From NCBI GenBank assembly GCA_014730285.1, contig WJIM01000008.1, positions 1-7,259 of the forward strand: a stretch of 7,259 nucleotides of DNA, written 5' to 3'. Source of the DNA: Candidatus Zixiibacteriota bacterium (GTDB lineage: Bacteria > Zixibacteria > MSB-5A5 > JAABVY01). The notes beneath the pieces are model-generated. The model did not search any database and was not told where the DNA came from. It saw nothing but the letters and a program-made list of their open reading frames with translations. Positions 1-6,296 of this stretch are shown here, piece after piece (position 1 is the first letter of the stretch; every line of letters begins with the position of its first letter). A program made the position numbers and the translations under genes.

Positions 1-2
1 AA

Positions 3-1550
3 TACGAGCTTTACCAGCAGGTTGTGCCGGATATCACTTTGGATGAGATCAACGAGCTGGCCGACAAATGGATTCGTGATGAAAGCCGTGTGATCATGGT
101 CAACTCGCCGGAGAAGGAAGGGCTTGAAATCCCAACGGAGGAAGATCTTCTGGCTGTCTTCGAAAAGGTTGAGGCCAGTGATATCATGGCATACTCCGAT
201 GAGGTTTCGGATAAGCCGCTGGTCGAAAATCCGCCCCAGGGCTCCGAAATTGTCACCGAAGAGTATATCGAGGAGATCGATACATATCACTGGACCCTTG
301 CCAATGGTGTCGAGGTTGTCCTGAAGCCTACGGACTTCAAAAATGACGAGGTGCGTTTCAACGCCTTTAGTCCGGGTGGGACCTCGCTTGTTTCGGACAA
401 TGATTACATGGCGGCCACTACCGCCACAGCCTTGATGAATGAGGGCGGAATAGCGGATTTGAATAAGATAAAGCTGGATAAGATGCTGGCCGGAAAAGTT
501 GTCAACGTTTCACCATGGATGAGTTCCGAGGAGGAAGGTATTAGCGGCAGCGCCTCGCCGGAGGATATGGAAACGATGTTCCAGCTGATATACTTGTTCT
601 TCACCAATCCCCGTACCGACAGCACGGCCTTTCAATCTTACAAGAACAGGCTGACAACTGTATATGAGAACCGCAGTTCCAATCCCGAGGCTGTTTTCAG
701 CGATACTATAAGCTGGACAATGACTCAACATCATCCGCGCATGAAACCTTGGTCGCTGGAACGTCTGGAGGAGATGGATCTGGATAAATCAATCGAGATA
801 TACAATGATCGCTTTGCCGATGCCGGCGATTTTACATTTGTCCTGGTGGGCAACCTGAATCCGGATGAGATCAGGCCTATGATCGAGACCTGGCTGGGCG
901 GCCTGCCCTCAACAGGCCGTACCGAAAGCTGGCGCAATCTTGAAATCGATCCACCCGGCGGCCTGGTTGAAAAACAGGTGCGTAAAGGCCTGGAGCCGAA
1001 AAGCTATGTGCGCATTCTATTTCCGGGTGATTTCGAGTGGAGCCGTCAGAATCGCTACGACCTGATGTCCACCGCCAGCTGCCTTCGCATCAAACTGCGT
1101 GAGGTTCTGCGTGAGGACATGGGCGGTACTTACGGCGTTGGTGTCTGGGCCTCCACCTCAAAATATCCCGAAGAGGAATATCAGTTCGGTATCACATTCG
1201 GGTGCAACCCTGAGCGTGTAGAGGAGCTGACCGAAACGGTATTTATGCAGCTTGACAGCTTGCAGCAGCATGGTATCGAGGACAGCTATGTCCAGAAAGT
1301 CGCAGAAATGCAGAGACGCGAAAGAGAGAAGGACTTAAAGGAAAACAGATTCTGGCTCTCAAGTCTGCGCCAGGCATACCGCCATGATATCGATCCGCGC
1401 AGGATACTGCATCTCGAAGAGCTTGTTTCGGAACTGGATGCCGGGGATATTCAGGAAACTGCCAGAGAATACCTGGATATGTCCAACTATGCTGTTTTTG
1501 TGCTTTATCCGGAGAAGGATATGCAGGTGCAGGAAGAACAGCAGCAATAG
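3..1550 (+). CDS. M16 (pitrilysin/PqqL-like) zinc peptidase, C-terminal part, 5' end outside window
   Basis: The frame is open from the first bases of the window, so this is the 3' part (about 515 codons) of a longer gene; the GTG at 24 is not a believable start. A beta-strand opening of an M16 domain (HWTLANGVEVVLKP, from nt 288) begins the second half of a two-half M16 peptidase. A Peptidase_M16_C core follows (SLERLEEMDL, then FTFVLVGNLNPDEI, around nt 750-880), then the late LREDMGGTYGV segment (about nt 1107-1136), which carries the Arg and Tyr that help hold substrate in this family. Full-length PqqL-type enzymes are about 900-950 residues, so roughly 400 residues, including the zinc-binding HxxEH motif, should lie upstream. 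Catalytic competence therefore cannot be judged. The protein ends in a Gln/Glu-rich tail. The likely role is periplasmic or cell-envelope proteolysis of peptides or small proteins. A terminator follows directly, separating it from the downstream cassette. Confidence 0.88.
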   Translation, partial: YELYQQVVPDITLDEINELADKWIRDESRVIMVNSPEKEGLEIPTEEDLLAVFEKVEASDIMAYSDEVSDKPLVENPPQGSEIVTEEYIEEIDTYHWTLANGVEVVLKPTDFKNDEVRFNAFSPGGTSLVSDNDYMAATTATALMNEGGIADLNKIKLDKMLAGKVVNVSPWMSSEEEGISGSASPEDMETMFQLIYLFFTNPRTDSTAFQSYKNRLTTVYENRSSNPEAVFSDTISWTMTQHHPRMKPWSLERLEEMDLDKSIEIYNDRFADAGDFTFVLVGNLNPDEIRPMIETWLGGLPSTGRTESWRNLEIDPPGGLVEKQVRKGLEPKSYVRILFPGDFEWSRQNRYDLMSTASCLRIKLREVLREDMGGTYGVGVWASTSKYPEEEYQFGITFGCNPERVEELTETVFMQLDSLQQHGIEDSYVQKVAEMQRREREKDLKENRFWLSSLRQAYRHDIDPRRILHLEELVSELDAGDIQETAREYLDMSNYAVFVLYPEKDMQVQEEQQQ

Positions 1551-1571
1551 AAATGAACATGAAGGAATAAT

Positions 1572-1609
1572 AGAATGCCTCAGGTCGTCACGACTTGAGG
1601 CATTCTTTT
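1572..1609 (+). terminator. Rho-independent terminator after the M16 peptidase gene
   Basis: Arms 1572-1587 and 1591-1606 pair over 16 bp, with one G-U wobble (G1583 with T1595), around a 3-nt loop TCA. The run TTTT (1606-1609) follows at once. It sits 21 bases after the TAG of the peptidase gene. The other strand has no comparable T run after the stem, so it is read as a one-way + strand terminator. Confidence 0.87.
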
Positions 1610-1870
1610 AGTTGGAACCCTGAAGGGTATTGAGACATACCATGCACCATTGAAAGGCGCTGGCAGTTTTATTAACTACTAATTCGCATGCCCCCAAAAA
1701 TGTTTATCGTTTCAACTATTAAAAGCAAATCGCCAATGGTGCAGGTTGGATCAGTCGTGATTTGTTATTAGGCTCTGAAAATAATATATCCTTTGCACTC
1801 CGTTTGTCAAGATTCTTTACCGTTTAAATAGATTTTTATATAGGCCCTGGAAAACAGTGTGGAACAATTT
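1610..1870. other. AT-rich intergenic region, no gene recognised
   Basis: No plausible coding frame lies between the terminator and the next gene. Visible structure: a small hairpin (ACCC-TGAA-GGGT, 1617-1628), the inverted repeat described separately, and AT-rich DNA towards the 3' end. Weak promoter-like hexamers are present (TTGTCA at 1804-1809; TAAATA at 1825-1830; TATATA at 1837-1842), but none gives a good pair with 16-18 bp spacing, so no promoter is called. The promoter of the downstream cassette most likely lies in the last 120 bases, because the upstream gene is closed by a terminator. Confidence 0.5.
1643..1743. repeat. Long-range inverted repeat (10 bp + 3 bp arms) in the intergenic region
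   Basis: TGCACCATTG at 1643-1652 is the exact reverse complement of CAATGGTGCA at 1734-1743. Skipping a 4-nt bulge (AAAG, 1653-1656), GCG 1657-1659 also pairs with CGC 1731-1733, giving a 13-bp stem that encloses about 71 bases. It could be the closing helix of a structured RNA, the ends of a small degenerate element, or chance. The enclosed sequence matches no RNA family I recognise. Confidence 0.4.
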
Positions 1871-1905
1871 TATCAATTTTGATATTGCAGTATTACGAAG
1901 TAATA
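1871..1905. promoter_or_regulatory. Two adjacent dyads upstream of the His/Cys-rich gene, candidate operator
   Basis: TATCAA-TT-TTGATA (1871-1884) is a perfect 6-bp dyad. TATTAC-GAA-GTAATA (1891-1905) is a second perfect 6-bp dyad, and its outer end is 15 bases before the ATG at 1921. AT-rich tandem dyads in this place are typical of repressor sites, and Fur/Zur-family metalloregulators bind such sequences. Neither dyad matches the E. coli Zur or Fur consensus well, so the regulator is unknown. Assignment as an operator is inference from symmetry and position. Confidence 0.3.
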
Positions 1906-1920
1906 TTAAATTGGAAAAAT

Positions 1921-2226
1921 ATGAACAAGAAGAAATTTACGATTTACATAGCAATACTGATTGGCCTGTTTGGAACAACCCATACATCAGCCGATCTTTT
2001 TCATAACCATGGCATAGAGCATTGCTGTGACCATGCTGTAATAAAGCATAACCACATCTGCCCGGTGTATGCCTTCGCCATAAATTCCTCCGGCACAATC
2101 GAGGCTGAAATCACACCGGAAGCTCCGGGAGATTCGGATGAGTACCTCGAACCCGATTATAATGACTTCGTCTCGTTTGAGAATGCCGGACCAATCTCTC
2201 CTCGCGCCCCTCCTTTCTCTGCCTGA
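1921..2226 (+). CDS. Small exported His/Cys-rich protein, putative metal-binding
   Basis: The product is 101 aa. A Lys-rich N-terminus and hydrophobic stretch (about residues 6-20) end in T-S-A, giving a likely signal peptidase I cut after Ala24. The mature N-terminus is packed with metal ligands: His28, 30, 34, 38, 43, 45 and Cys35, 36, 47, nine of 20 residues. An acidic stretch (about residues 62-83) follows, then a Pro-rich tail containing PRAPP. The ATG at 1921 was preferred over a TTG at 1879 because it places the positively charged signal-peptide start at residue 1; the ribosome site is weak (GGA at 1914-1916). The layout loosely recalls small exported Cys/His proteins of the DUF2946 type, which can sit beside copper-related receptors, but I cannot confirm membership. 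As the first gene of a set with a lipoprotein and a TonB receptor, it may be a periplasmic metal scavenger, chaperone or sensor. Confidence 0.7.
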   Translation: MNKKKFTIYIAILIGLFGTTHTSADLFHNHGIEHCCDHAVIKHNHICPVYAFAINSSGTIEAEITPEAPGDSDEYLEPDYNDFVSFENAGPISPRAPPFSA

Positions 2227-2320
2227 ATTTCTCTTTTAGATTCTAATTAACGTTGATACCGGACCTCTGGGAACATGAGGACGGGTAAGATAACATAGCA
2301 TTGTAGACTAGGAGCATAAT
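2227..2320 (+). other. 94-base gap inside the cassette, weak hairpin and ribosome site
   Basis: An imperfect stem (2258-2267 with 2277-2286, 8 of 10 pairs, 9-nt loop) lies in the gap. It has no T tract, so it does not look like a terminator; it could tune mRNA stability. A clear Shine-Dalgarno AGGAG (2310-2314) lies 6 bases before the ATG of the lipoprotein gene and fixes that start. Confidence 0.4.
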
Positions 2321-3199
2321 ATGCTTTCAAATAGATTTTTAAGGATTGTGCGTCGTTTGGCGCCCGTATTTGCGTTTGTTTTAATTGCGATTTTTGCGAT
2401 ATCCTGTGACGACGATCCAATTTCGCCCCAGAGTGAGCATTTCGAGGCCGTTGGGATGGTAATTTTCCAATCCGGTGCGACGGTTCTGGATTATTACGGT
2501 CCCGAGTATGATGCCGGCGATCAAACCGCTTATCTGGATACTCTGTATGCCAGCCAAGGTCTTAACCCGCATTGGAACGTACGCTTTTATAATGATGACG
2601 GCGACCTTGTTGATCCTCCTGAGGAGGATAATAAATGGTTTGCCGCCGATTTCGCCGATCCCGACCTGGCACAATTATGGTGGCATGAGGGCGAGGACGG
2701 TGAATTCGAATTTCATCTGAAAGGAAATCAGGCCGGACAAACCACTGTTGAATTTAAAATAATGCATATAGATCATCCCGATTTTACCACACTTCCGATT
2801 CCACTGGTTATTGATGAGACCGTGCTTCATGGTGCACCGGTGGGCGTGCGATTATATGATGAGGAAAGTGAGGATCTGCTGGCAACTGCCTATATAGCTG
2901 GCAGTGGCAATGACAGTGAGGGTTCGTTTACGCTCACGGCCGGAAATACCACCGACCACATTGAAGCGATTTTCTTCGATTATGAGGATATTGCATTCTG
3001 GCCCGGCGTACCGCCACATTCACTGGTAGTTGAAAGCAGCAACACTTCAGTGGTCAATATAACCGGACAGGAACCGGAGGAGCCCTGGGCCTTCAAGCTG
3101 GAAGCGGTTTCCGCCGGAACTGCCACTATAACGGTTTATATTTATCATGATGGAGCGGTTGGAAAAACATTTACACCCATTAATGTCGTGGTGAATTAA
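2321..3199 (+). CDS. Lipoprotein with two tandem beta-sandwich-like domains and repeated histidines, putative metal-binding partner of the TonB receptor
   Basis: The product is 292 aa; ATG follows a good AGGAG. An Arg-rich start and hydrophobic segment (residues 14-27) lead to a lipobox A-I-S-Cys29, so it should be a lipoprotein; Asp30-Asp31-Asp32 follow the Cys. The mature part looks like two copies of one ~125-residue domain: A (about 40-165) and B (about 170-292). Shared landmarks are xAVG/APVG at the start, H-(W/I)-(N/E)-x-x-F in the middle, and a closing pair of strands (FEFHLKGNQAGQTTVEFKI against WAFKLEAVSAGTATITVYI). Domain B ends like bacterial Ig-like (Big_2) folds. His40/170, His84/213 and His149/276 occupy equivalent places; domain A adds His152. 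The gene ends one base before the receptor start, so the two are probably translationally coupled. I do not recognise a named family. A metal-capturing surface or periplasmic partner of the receptor is inferred from the histidines and context. Confidence 0.75.
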   Translation: MLSNRFLRIVRRLAPVFAFVLIAIFAISCDDDPISPQSEHFEAVGMVIFQSGATVLDYYGPEYDAGDQTAYLDTLYASQGLNPHWNVRFYNDDGDLVDPPEEDNKWFAADFADPDLAQLWWHEGEDGEFEFHLKGNQAGQTTVEFKIMHIDHPDFTTLPIPLVIDETVLHGAPVGVRLYDEESEDLLATAYIAGSGNDSEGSFTLTAGNTTDHIEAIFFDYEDIAFWPGVPPHSLVVESSNTSVVNITGQEPEEPWAFKLEAVSAGTATITVYIYHDGAVGKTFTPINVVVN

Positions 3200-3200
3200 A

Positions 3201-5450
3201 ATGTTTAAAAAAAAGAATGTGGGATTTGGGATTGGCTATGTTTTAATCATAGCCACCCTGATGCTGTGCATAAAACCGTTGGGCACTCTGTGGGCGGATA
3301 CTCCCCAGTGCTGTCTGAGGGGGATTGTGATTGATATCGAGACCAACGAGCCGGTAGATAATGCCATCGTGGAAATTGCCGGACAGAATCTTCAGACTAA
3401 AACAGACACGGGGGGACTGTTTTCTTTTAGCGGATTAGCCGCAGGAGAATATGATCTGAAAATTTTCAGAATCGGATATAAGGATAAGGCAATTCAAATT
3501 GATTATAATCCGAATGAAGATAAGAAAATTGCAGTCTATGTATTCCCCAAAGCAATTGAAGCCTCCCCGGTAATCGTTACCGGGGAGCGCAACGGCACGC
3601 GTTTTGAGGAATTGAGCGAGCTGTCCGATGTGCTCGGCGGCAGAGAGCTTCAGAAAGAACTGGGACATACGATAGCCTCTACGCTCAAAAACGAAACCGG
3701 CCTGGCGATGCGTTCCATGGGGCCCGCTCCGGCGCGACCGGTCATACGAGGCCTGGGAGGTGACCGTGTCCTAATCAGCGAGGACGGCAACAAGACCACC
3801 GATCTCTCGGCTACCTCTCCCGATCATGCCGTCACTATCGAGCCGTTTACTTTGGAGCGTCTGGAAGTCATTCGCGGGCCGAAAGTGCTGACCAAAACCT
3901 CCACTACAATCGGGGGAATAGTAAATGTCGTTCGCAACGAAATTCCAACCGAGATACATGACAATATTTACGGCACTCTGGGGGCTTATGGGGAAAGCGC
4001 CAATGATGGCAGTCTGGGTTCCTTTATTGCTGAGGTGCCGATAAATCCTCTTGCTATCAGGATGGAAATGAGCAGACGGCAGAGCGCCGATCTGGACACT
4101 CCTGAAGGCGCGCTGGATAATTCCGACGCCGAAAATCTGGACTACAGCCTGGGAACTGGCTATATAGGAAATAGCGGCTATATCGGCGGATCATACCGTT
4201 ATTTCGATCTGGAGTACGGCATCCCCGGCGGGTTTGTGGGCGCTCATCCCAACGGTGTACGGATCGACATGCTCAAAAGGCAGTTCAATCTGAAGGCTCG
4301 TTACCATCTTAATCATGATACCTACAACAGTATCGAGACTCATTTGAGCAGAGCCTATTACCGTCACAAGGAATTTGAATCAAACGGCTCGATTGGCTCG
4401 GAGTTCAAGGTGATCAATTACCTTGGATATGCGAACCTGAAGCACTCTGATTTGGGCGTTTTCGACAATGGGAATTTTGGTCTCTCTTTCGAATACCGCG
4501 ATTATGATATAGGCGGATTTGTATTCAATCCGCCCACCAAATCATTGAACCTGGCCGCATATCTGTACGAAACATTCCGGCTCGACAAATTCAGTTTCGA
4601 GGCGGCGCTTCGCTACGATTACAATTCAGTTAATCCTGAAGAAGATGATCCGGACTCGGAAATCGGCTATATCAGGGAAAGGACATTTAATACATTTTCA
4701 GCCTCGGTTTCGGCTTTATATGATTTTTCCGAATCGTTCGCAACCGGTGCGACACTCAGCAAATCCTCACGTGCCCCAACAATCGAGGAACTTTTCTCCG
4801 AGGGGCCGCATCTGGCGGCATATTCATACGAAACAGGAAATCCCGATCTTGAAAGTGAAAGCGGAATCGGAAGCGAGCTTTTTGCATATTACAAAAGTGA
4901 TAGATTTTATTTTATGAGCACGATCTTCTATGACAGGCTCAGCGATTATATTATTCAGCGCAACACCGGCGAGATAAACTATGCCACTTTCCTGCCAGTC
5001 TACGCCTCATCATCGGTATCAGCCCGGCTGTACGGCGCGGAAAGCCAGATAGAACTAAAGTTCACAGATCATCTCTCGCTTTCGAATTCGATCAGCTATA
5101 CACGGGGAGAGTTCGAGGATAACGACGCCCCCTTGCCCCAGATACCACCTCTTAAGGGCCAGGCGGAAATCAAATATGCAAACGACCGTTTCGGTCTGGG
5201 GCTTTCCGCTCAATGGGCTGCGCGGCAGGATCGAGTTGACGAGTTCGAAGAACCGACCGCGGGATATGTCGTATACGGCAGCTACTTTCAATATCAGCTT
5301 TCCACATCAGGGACAATTCATTCAATTACCCTGAATTTCGATAATATACTGGACACACCATACCGAAATCACCTCTCCCGCATAAAATCGATACTCCCCG
5401 AGGCGGGCAGAAATATCCGTCTCACCTACAAGATGTTTTTTGACATTTAA
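3201..5450 (+). CDS. TonB-dependent outer-membrane receptor, ZnuD-like, with N-terminal CarboxypepD_reg-like domain
   Basis: The product is 749 aa. A signal peptide (KKK, hydrophobic 9-30) probably ends at Ala32. Residues 38-115 form a carboxypeptidase-regulatory-like beta domain (GIVIDIETNEPV, then GLFSFSGLAAGEY). The TonB box is about 122-130 (SPVIVTGER). The plug runs about 135-250, with RPVIRGLGGDRVLISEDG and the SPDHAVTIEP segment common in ZnuD-type metal receptors, then LERLEVIRGP and GGIVNVV. The 16-to-22-strand-type barrel fills 255-749, with RAPTIEELFSEGPHL, ETGNPDLESE and a late NHLSRIK...PEAGRNI stretch, all seen in ZnuD-like receptors. The His-rich loop of neisserial ZnuD is absent. 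Odd points: vicinal Cys37-Cys38 just after the predicted cleavage site; the usual LYGS-type plug motif is TKTS (231-234); the last residue is Ile rather than an aromatic. It is likely to import a metal or metal complex, zinc or copper; the substrate is inferred. Confidence 0.9.
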   Translation: MFKKKNVGFGIGYVLIIATLMLCIKPLGTLWADTPQCCLRGIVIDIETNEPVDNAIVEIAGQNLQTKTDTGGLFSFSGLAAGEYDLKIFRIGYKDKAIQIDYNPNEDKKIAVYVFPKAIEASPVIVTGERNGTRFEELSELSDVLGGRELQKELGHTIASTLKNETGLAMRSMGPAPARPVIRGLGGDRVLISEDGNKTTDLSATSPDHAVTIEPFTLERLEVIRGPKVLTKTSTTIGGIVNVVRNEIPTEIHDNIYGTLGAYGESANDGSLGSFIAEVPINPLAIRMEMSRRQSADLDTPEGALDNSDAENLDYSLGTGYIGNSGYIGGSYRYFDLEYGIPGGFVGAHPNGVRIDMLKRQFNLKARYHLNHDTYNSIETHLSRAYYRHKEFESNGSIGSEFKVINYLGYANLKHSDLGVFDNGNFGLSFEYRDYDIGGFVFNPPTKSLNLAAYLYETFRLDKFSFEAALRYDYNSVNPEEDDPDSEIGYIRERTFNTFSASVSALYDFSESFATGATLSKSSRAPTIEELFSEGPHLAAYSYETGNPDLESESGIGSELFAYYKSDRFYFMSTIFYDRLSDYIIQRNTGEINYATFLPVYASSSVSARLYGAESQIELKFTDHLSLSNSISYTRGEFEDNDAPLPQIPPLKGQAEIKYANDRFGLGLSAQWAARQDRVDEFEEPTAGYVVYGSYFQYQLSTSGTIHSITLNFDNILDTPYRNHLSRIKSILPEAGRNIRLTYKMFFDI
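3563..3587 (+). repeat. Perfect 11-bp hairpin inside the receptor gene at the TonB-box codons
   Basis: CTCCCCGGTAA (3563-3573) and TTACCGGGGAG (3577-3587) are exact reverse complements around a 3-nt loop TCG. The stem covers codons 122-129, which encode the TonB-box segment. No T run follows, so it is not an intrinsic terminator. Confidence 0.75.
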
Positions 5451-5522
5451 TCATTTCATTTCCCGCCATTTGTATTATTTTCTCATCCGATAACGTCTGT
5501 TCGAAGCGAAAGGGAATGTGAT
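5451..5522 (+). other. 72-base gap between receptor and exonuclease genes
   Basis: No hairpin with a T run is visible, so transcription may read through from the receptor gene. Weak promoter-like hexamers are present (TTGTAT at 5470-5475; TAACGT at 5491-5496) but with 15-bp spacing. A ribosome site, AGGG (5511-5514), lies 8 bases before the exonuclease ATG. Confidence 0.35.
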
Positions 5523-6296
5523 ATGAAAAAAATCAGAATGCTTTCATGGAATATTAACGGCATCAGGGCAATCCATAAAAAAGGTGCGCTGGAATGGTTT
5601 TTTACCGAACAGCCCGATATCCTCTGCCTGCAGGAGACTAAGGCTCAGGAGGAGCAGGTCCCGAAGCAGTTGAAAGAGGTCGAGGGATATCATGTCTACT
5701 TTTCATCGGCTGAAAGAAAGGGCTACAGCGGGGTGGCGCTCTACAGCAAAATCGAACCGAATAACGTAAAGCACGGTTTAGACACTCCGGTATTCGATAT
5801 CGAGGGCAGGACCATAATCGCCGAATACGATAAATTTGTGCTCTTCAATATATATTTCCCGAACGGCAAGCAGTCAAAGGATCGTCTGAAATACAAGATG
5901 GATTTTTACGATGCCTTTTTCGACTATGCTGAAAATTTAAAAAAGAAGGGAAAGAAAATCATAATCTGCGGTGATGTTAACACAGCCCATAAGGAGATCG
6001 ACCTGGCACGCCCGAAGGAAAATGAGAAGGTCTCCGGATTTCTTCCCGAGGAACGTGCCTGGATGGATAAGCTTTTCGATCATGGCTATTTCGACACGTT
6101 CAGGATGTTCAATCAGGAGCCGGAGCAGTACACCTGGTGGGACATGAAAAGCAGGGCACGCGACAGGAATGTGGGATGGAGAATCGATTACTTTATTGTC
6201 AGCGAGAGTTTGAAGAAAAAAGTAAAAGATGCCTATATCCTGCCAAAGATCATGGGATCGGATCATTGCCCGGTCGGTCTCGAGGTTAGTGTTTGA
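5523..6296 (+). CDS. xth: Exodeoxyribonuclease III (AP endonuclease, ExoA/APE1 type)
   Basis: The product is 257 aa, the usual full length for this family, with no signal peptide, so it acts in the cytoplasm. It is a DNase I-fold, Mg-dependent enzyme of base excision repair that cuts the backbone 5' to abasic sites and removes 3' blocking ends. Motifs in order: SWNINGIRA (Asn10, Asn12), LQETK (metal ligand Glu38), NIYFPNG (Tyr111), GDVNTAH (Asp151, Asn153), a Trp-rich stretch at 203-207 (YTWWD), GWRIDYF (219-225, Asp222) and GSDHCPV (Asp247-His248, the catalytic pair). All key residues are present. NIYFPNG and RNVGWRIDYF fit the Bacillus ExoA/human APE1 branch better than E. coli XthA. The ribosome site is AGGG 8 bases before ATG. 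It overlaps the next gene by one base. Confidence 0.96.
   Translation: MKKIRMLSWNINGIRAIHKKGALEWFFTEQPDILCLQETKAQEEQVPKQLKEVEGYHVYFSSAERKGYSGVALYSKIEPNNVKHGLDTPVFDIEGRTIIAEYDKFVLFNIYFPNGKQSKDRLKYKMDFYDAFFDYAENLKKKGKKIIICGDVNTAHKEIDLARPKENEKVSGFLPEERAWMDKLFDHGYFDTFRMFNQEPEQYTWWDMKSRARDRNVGWRIDYFIVSESLKKKVKDAYILPKIMGSDHCPVGLEVSV

Noticed and set aside
899..919. 7-bp hairpin CGGCCTG/CAGGCCG inside the peptidase gene
   Set aside because: No T run and no special position; stems of this length with a 7-nt loop are expected by chance in GC-containing coding DNA.
1243..1560. Open frame of 105 codons on the minus strand, Pro/Ala/Arg-rich
   Set aside because: Lies opposite the conserved C-terminal part of the M16 peptidase; composition is typical of an antisense shadow.
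1879..1920. TTG start that would lengthen the His/Cys-rich protein by 14 residues
   Set aside because: No ribosome site precedes it, it would overlap the dyads, and the added residues would bury the charged start of the signal peptide. The ATG at 1921 fits better.
1610..1920. Known riboswitch, such as cobalamin or Ni/Co, upstream of a receptor cassette
   Set aside because: None of the conserved boxes I know for these classes is visible; the inverted repeat alone is not enough.
4159..4191. Short direct repeat encoding GYIG twice in the receptor
   Set aside because: It codes for alternating barrel-strand residues; two 11-base near-copies are too little to call a functional repeat.
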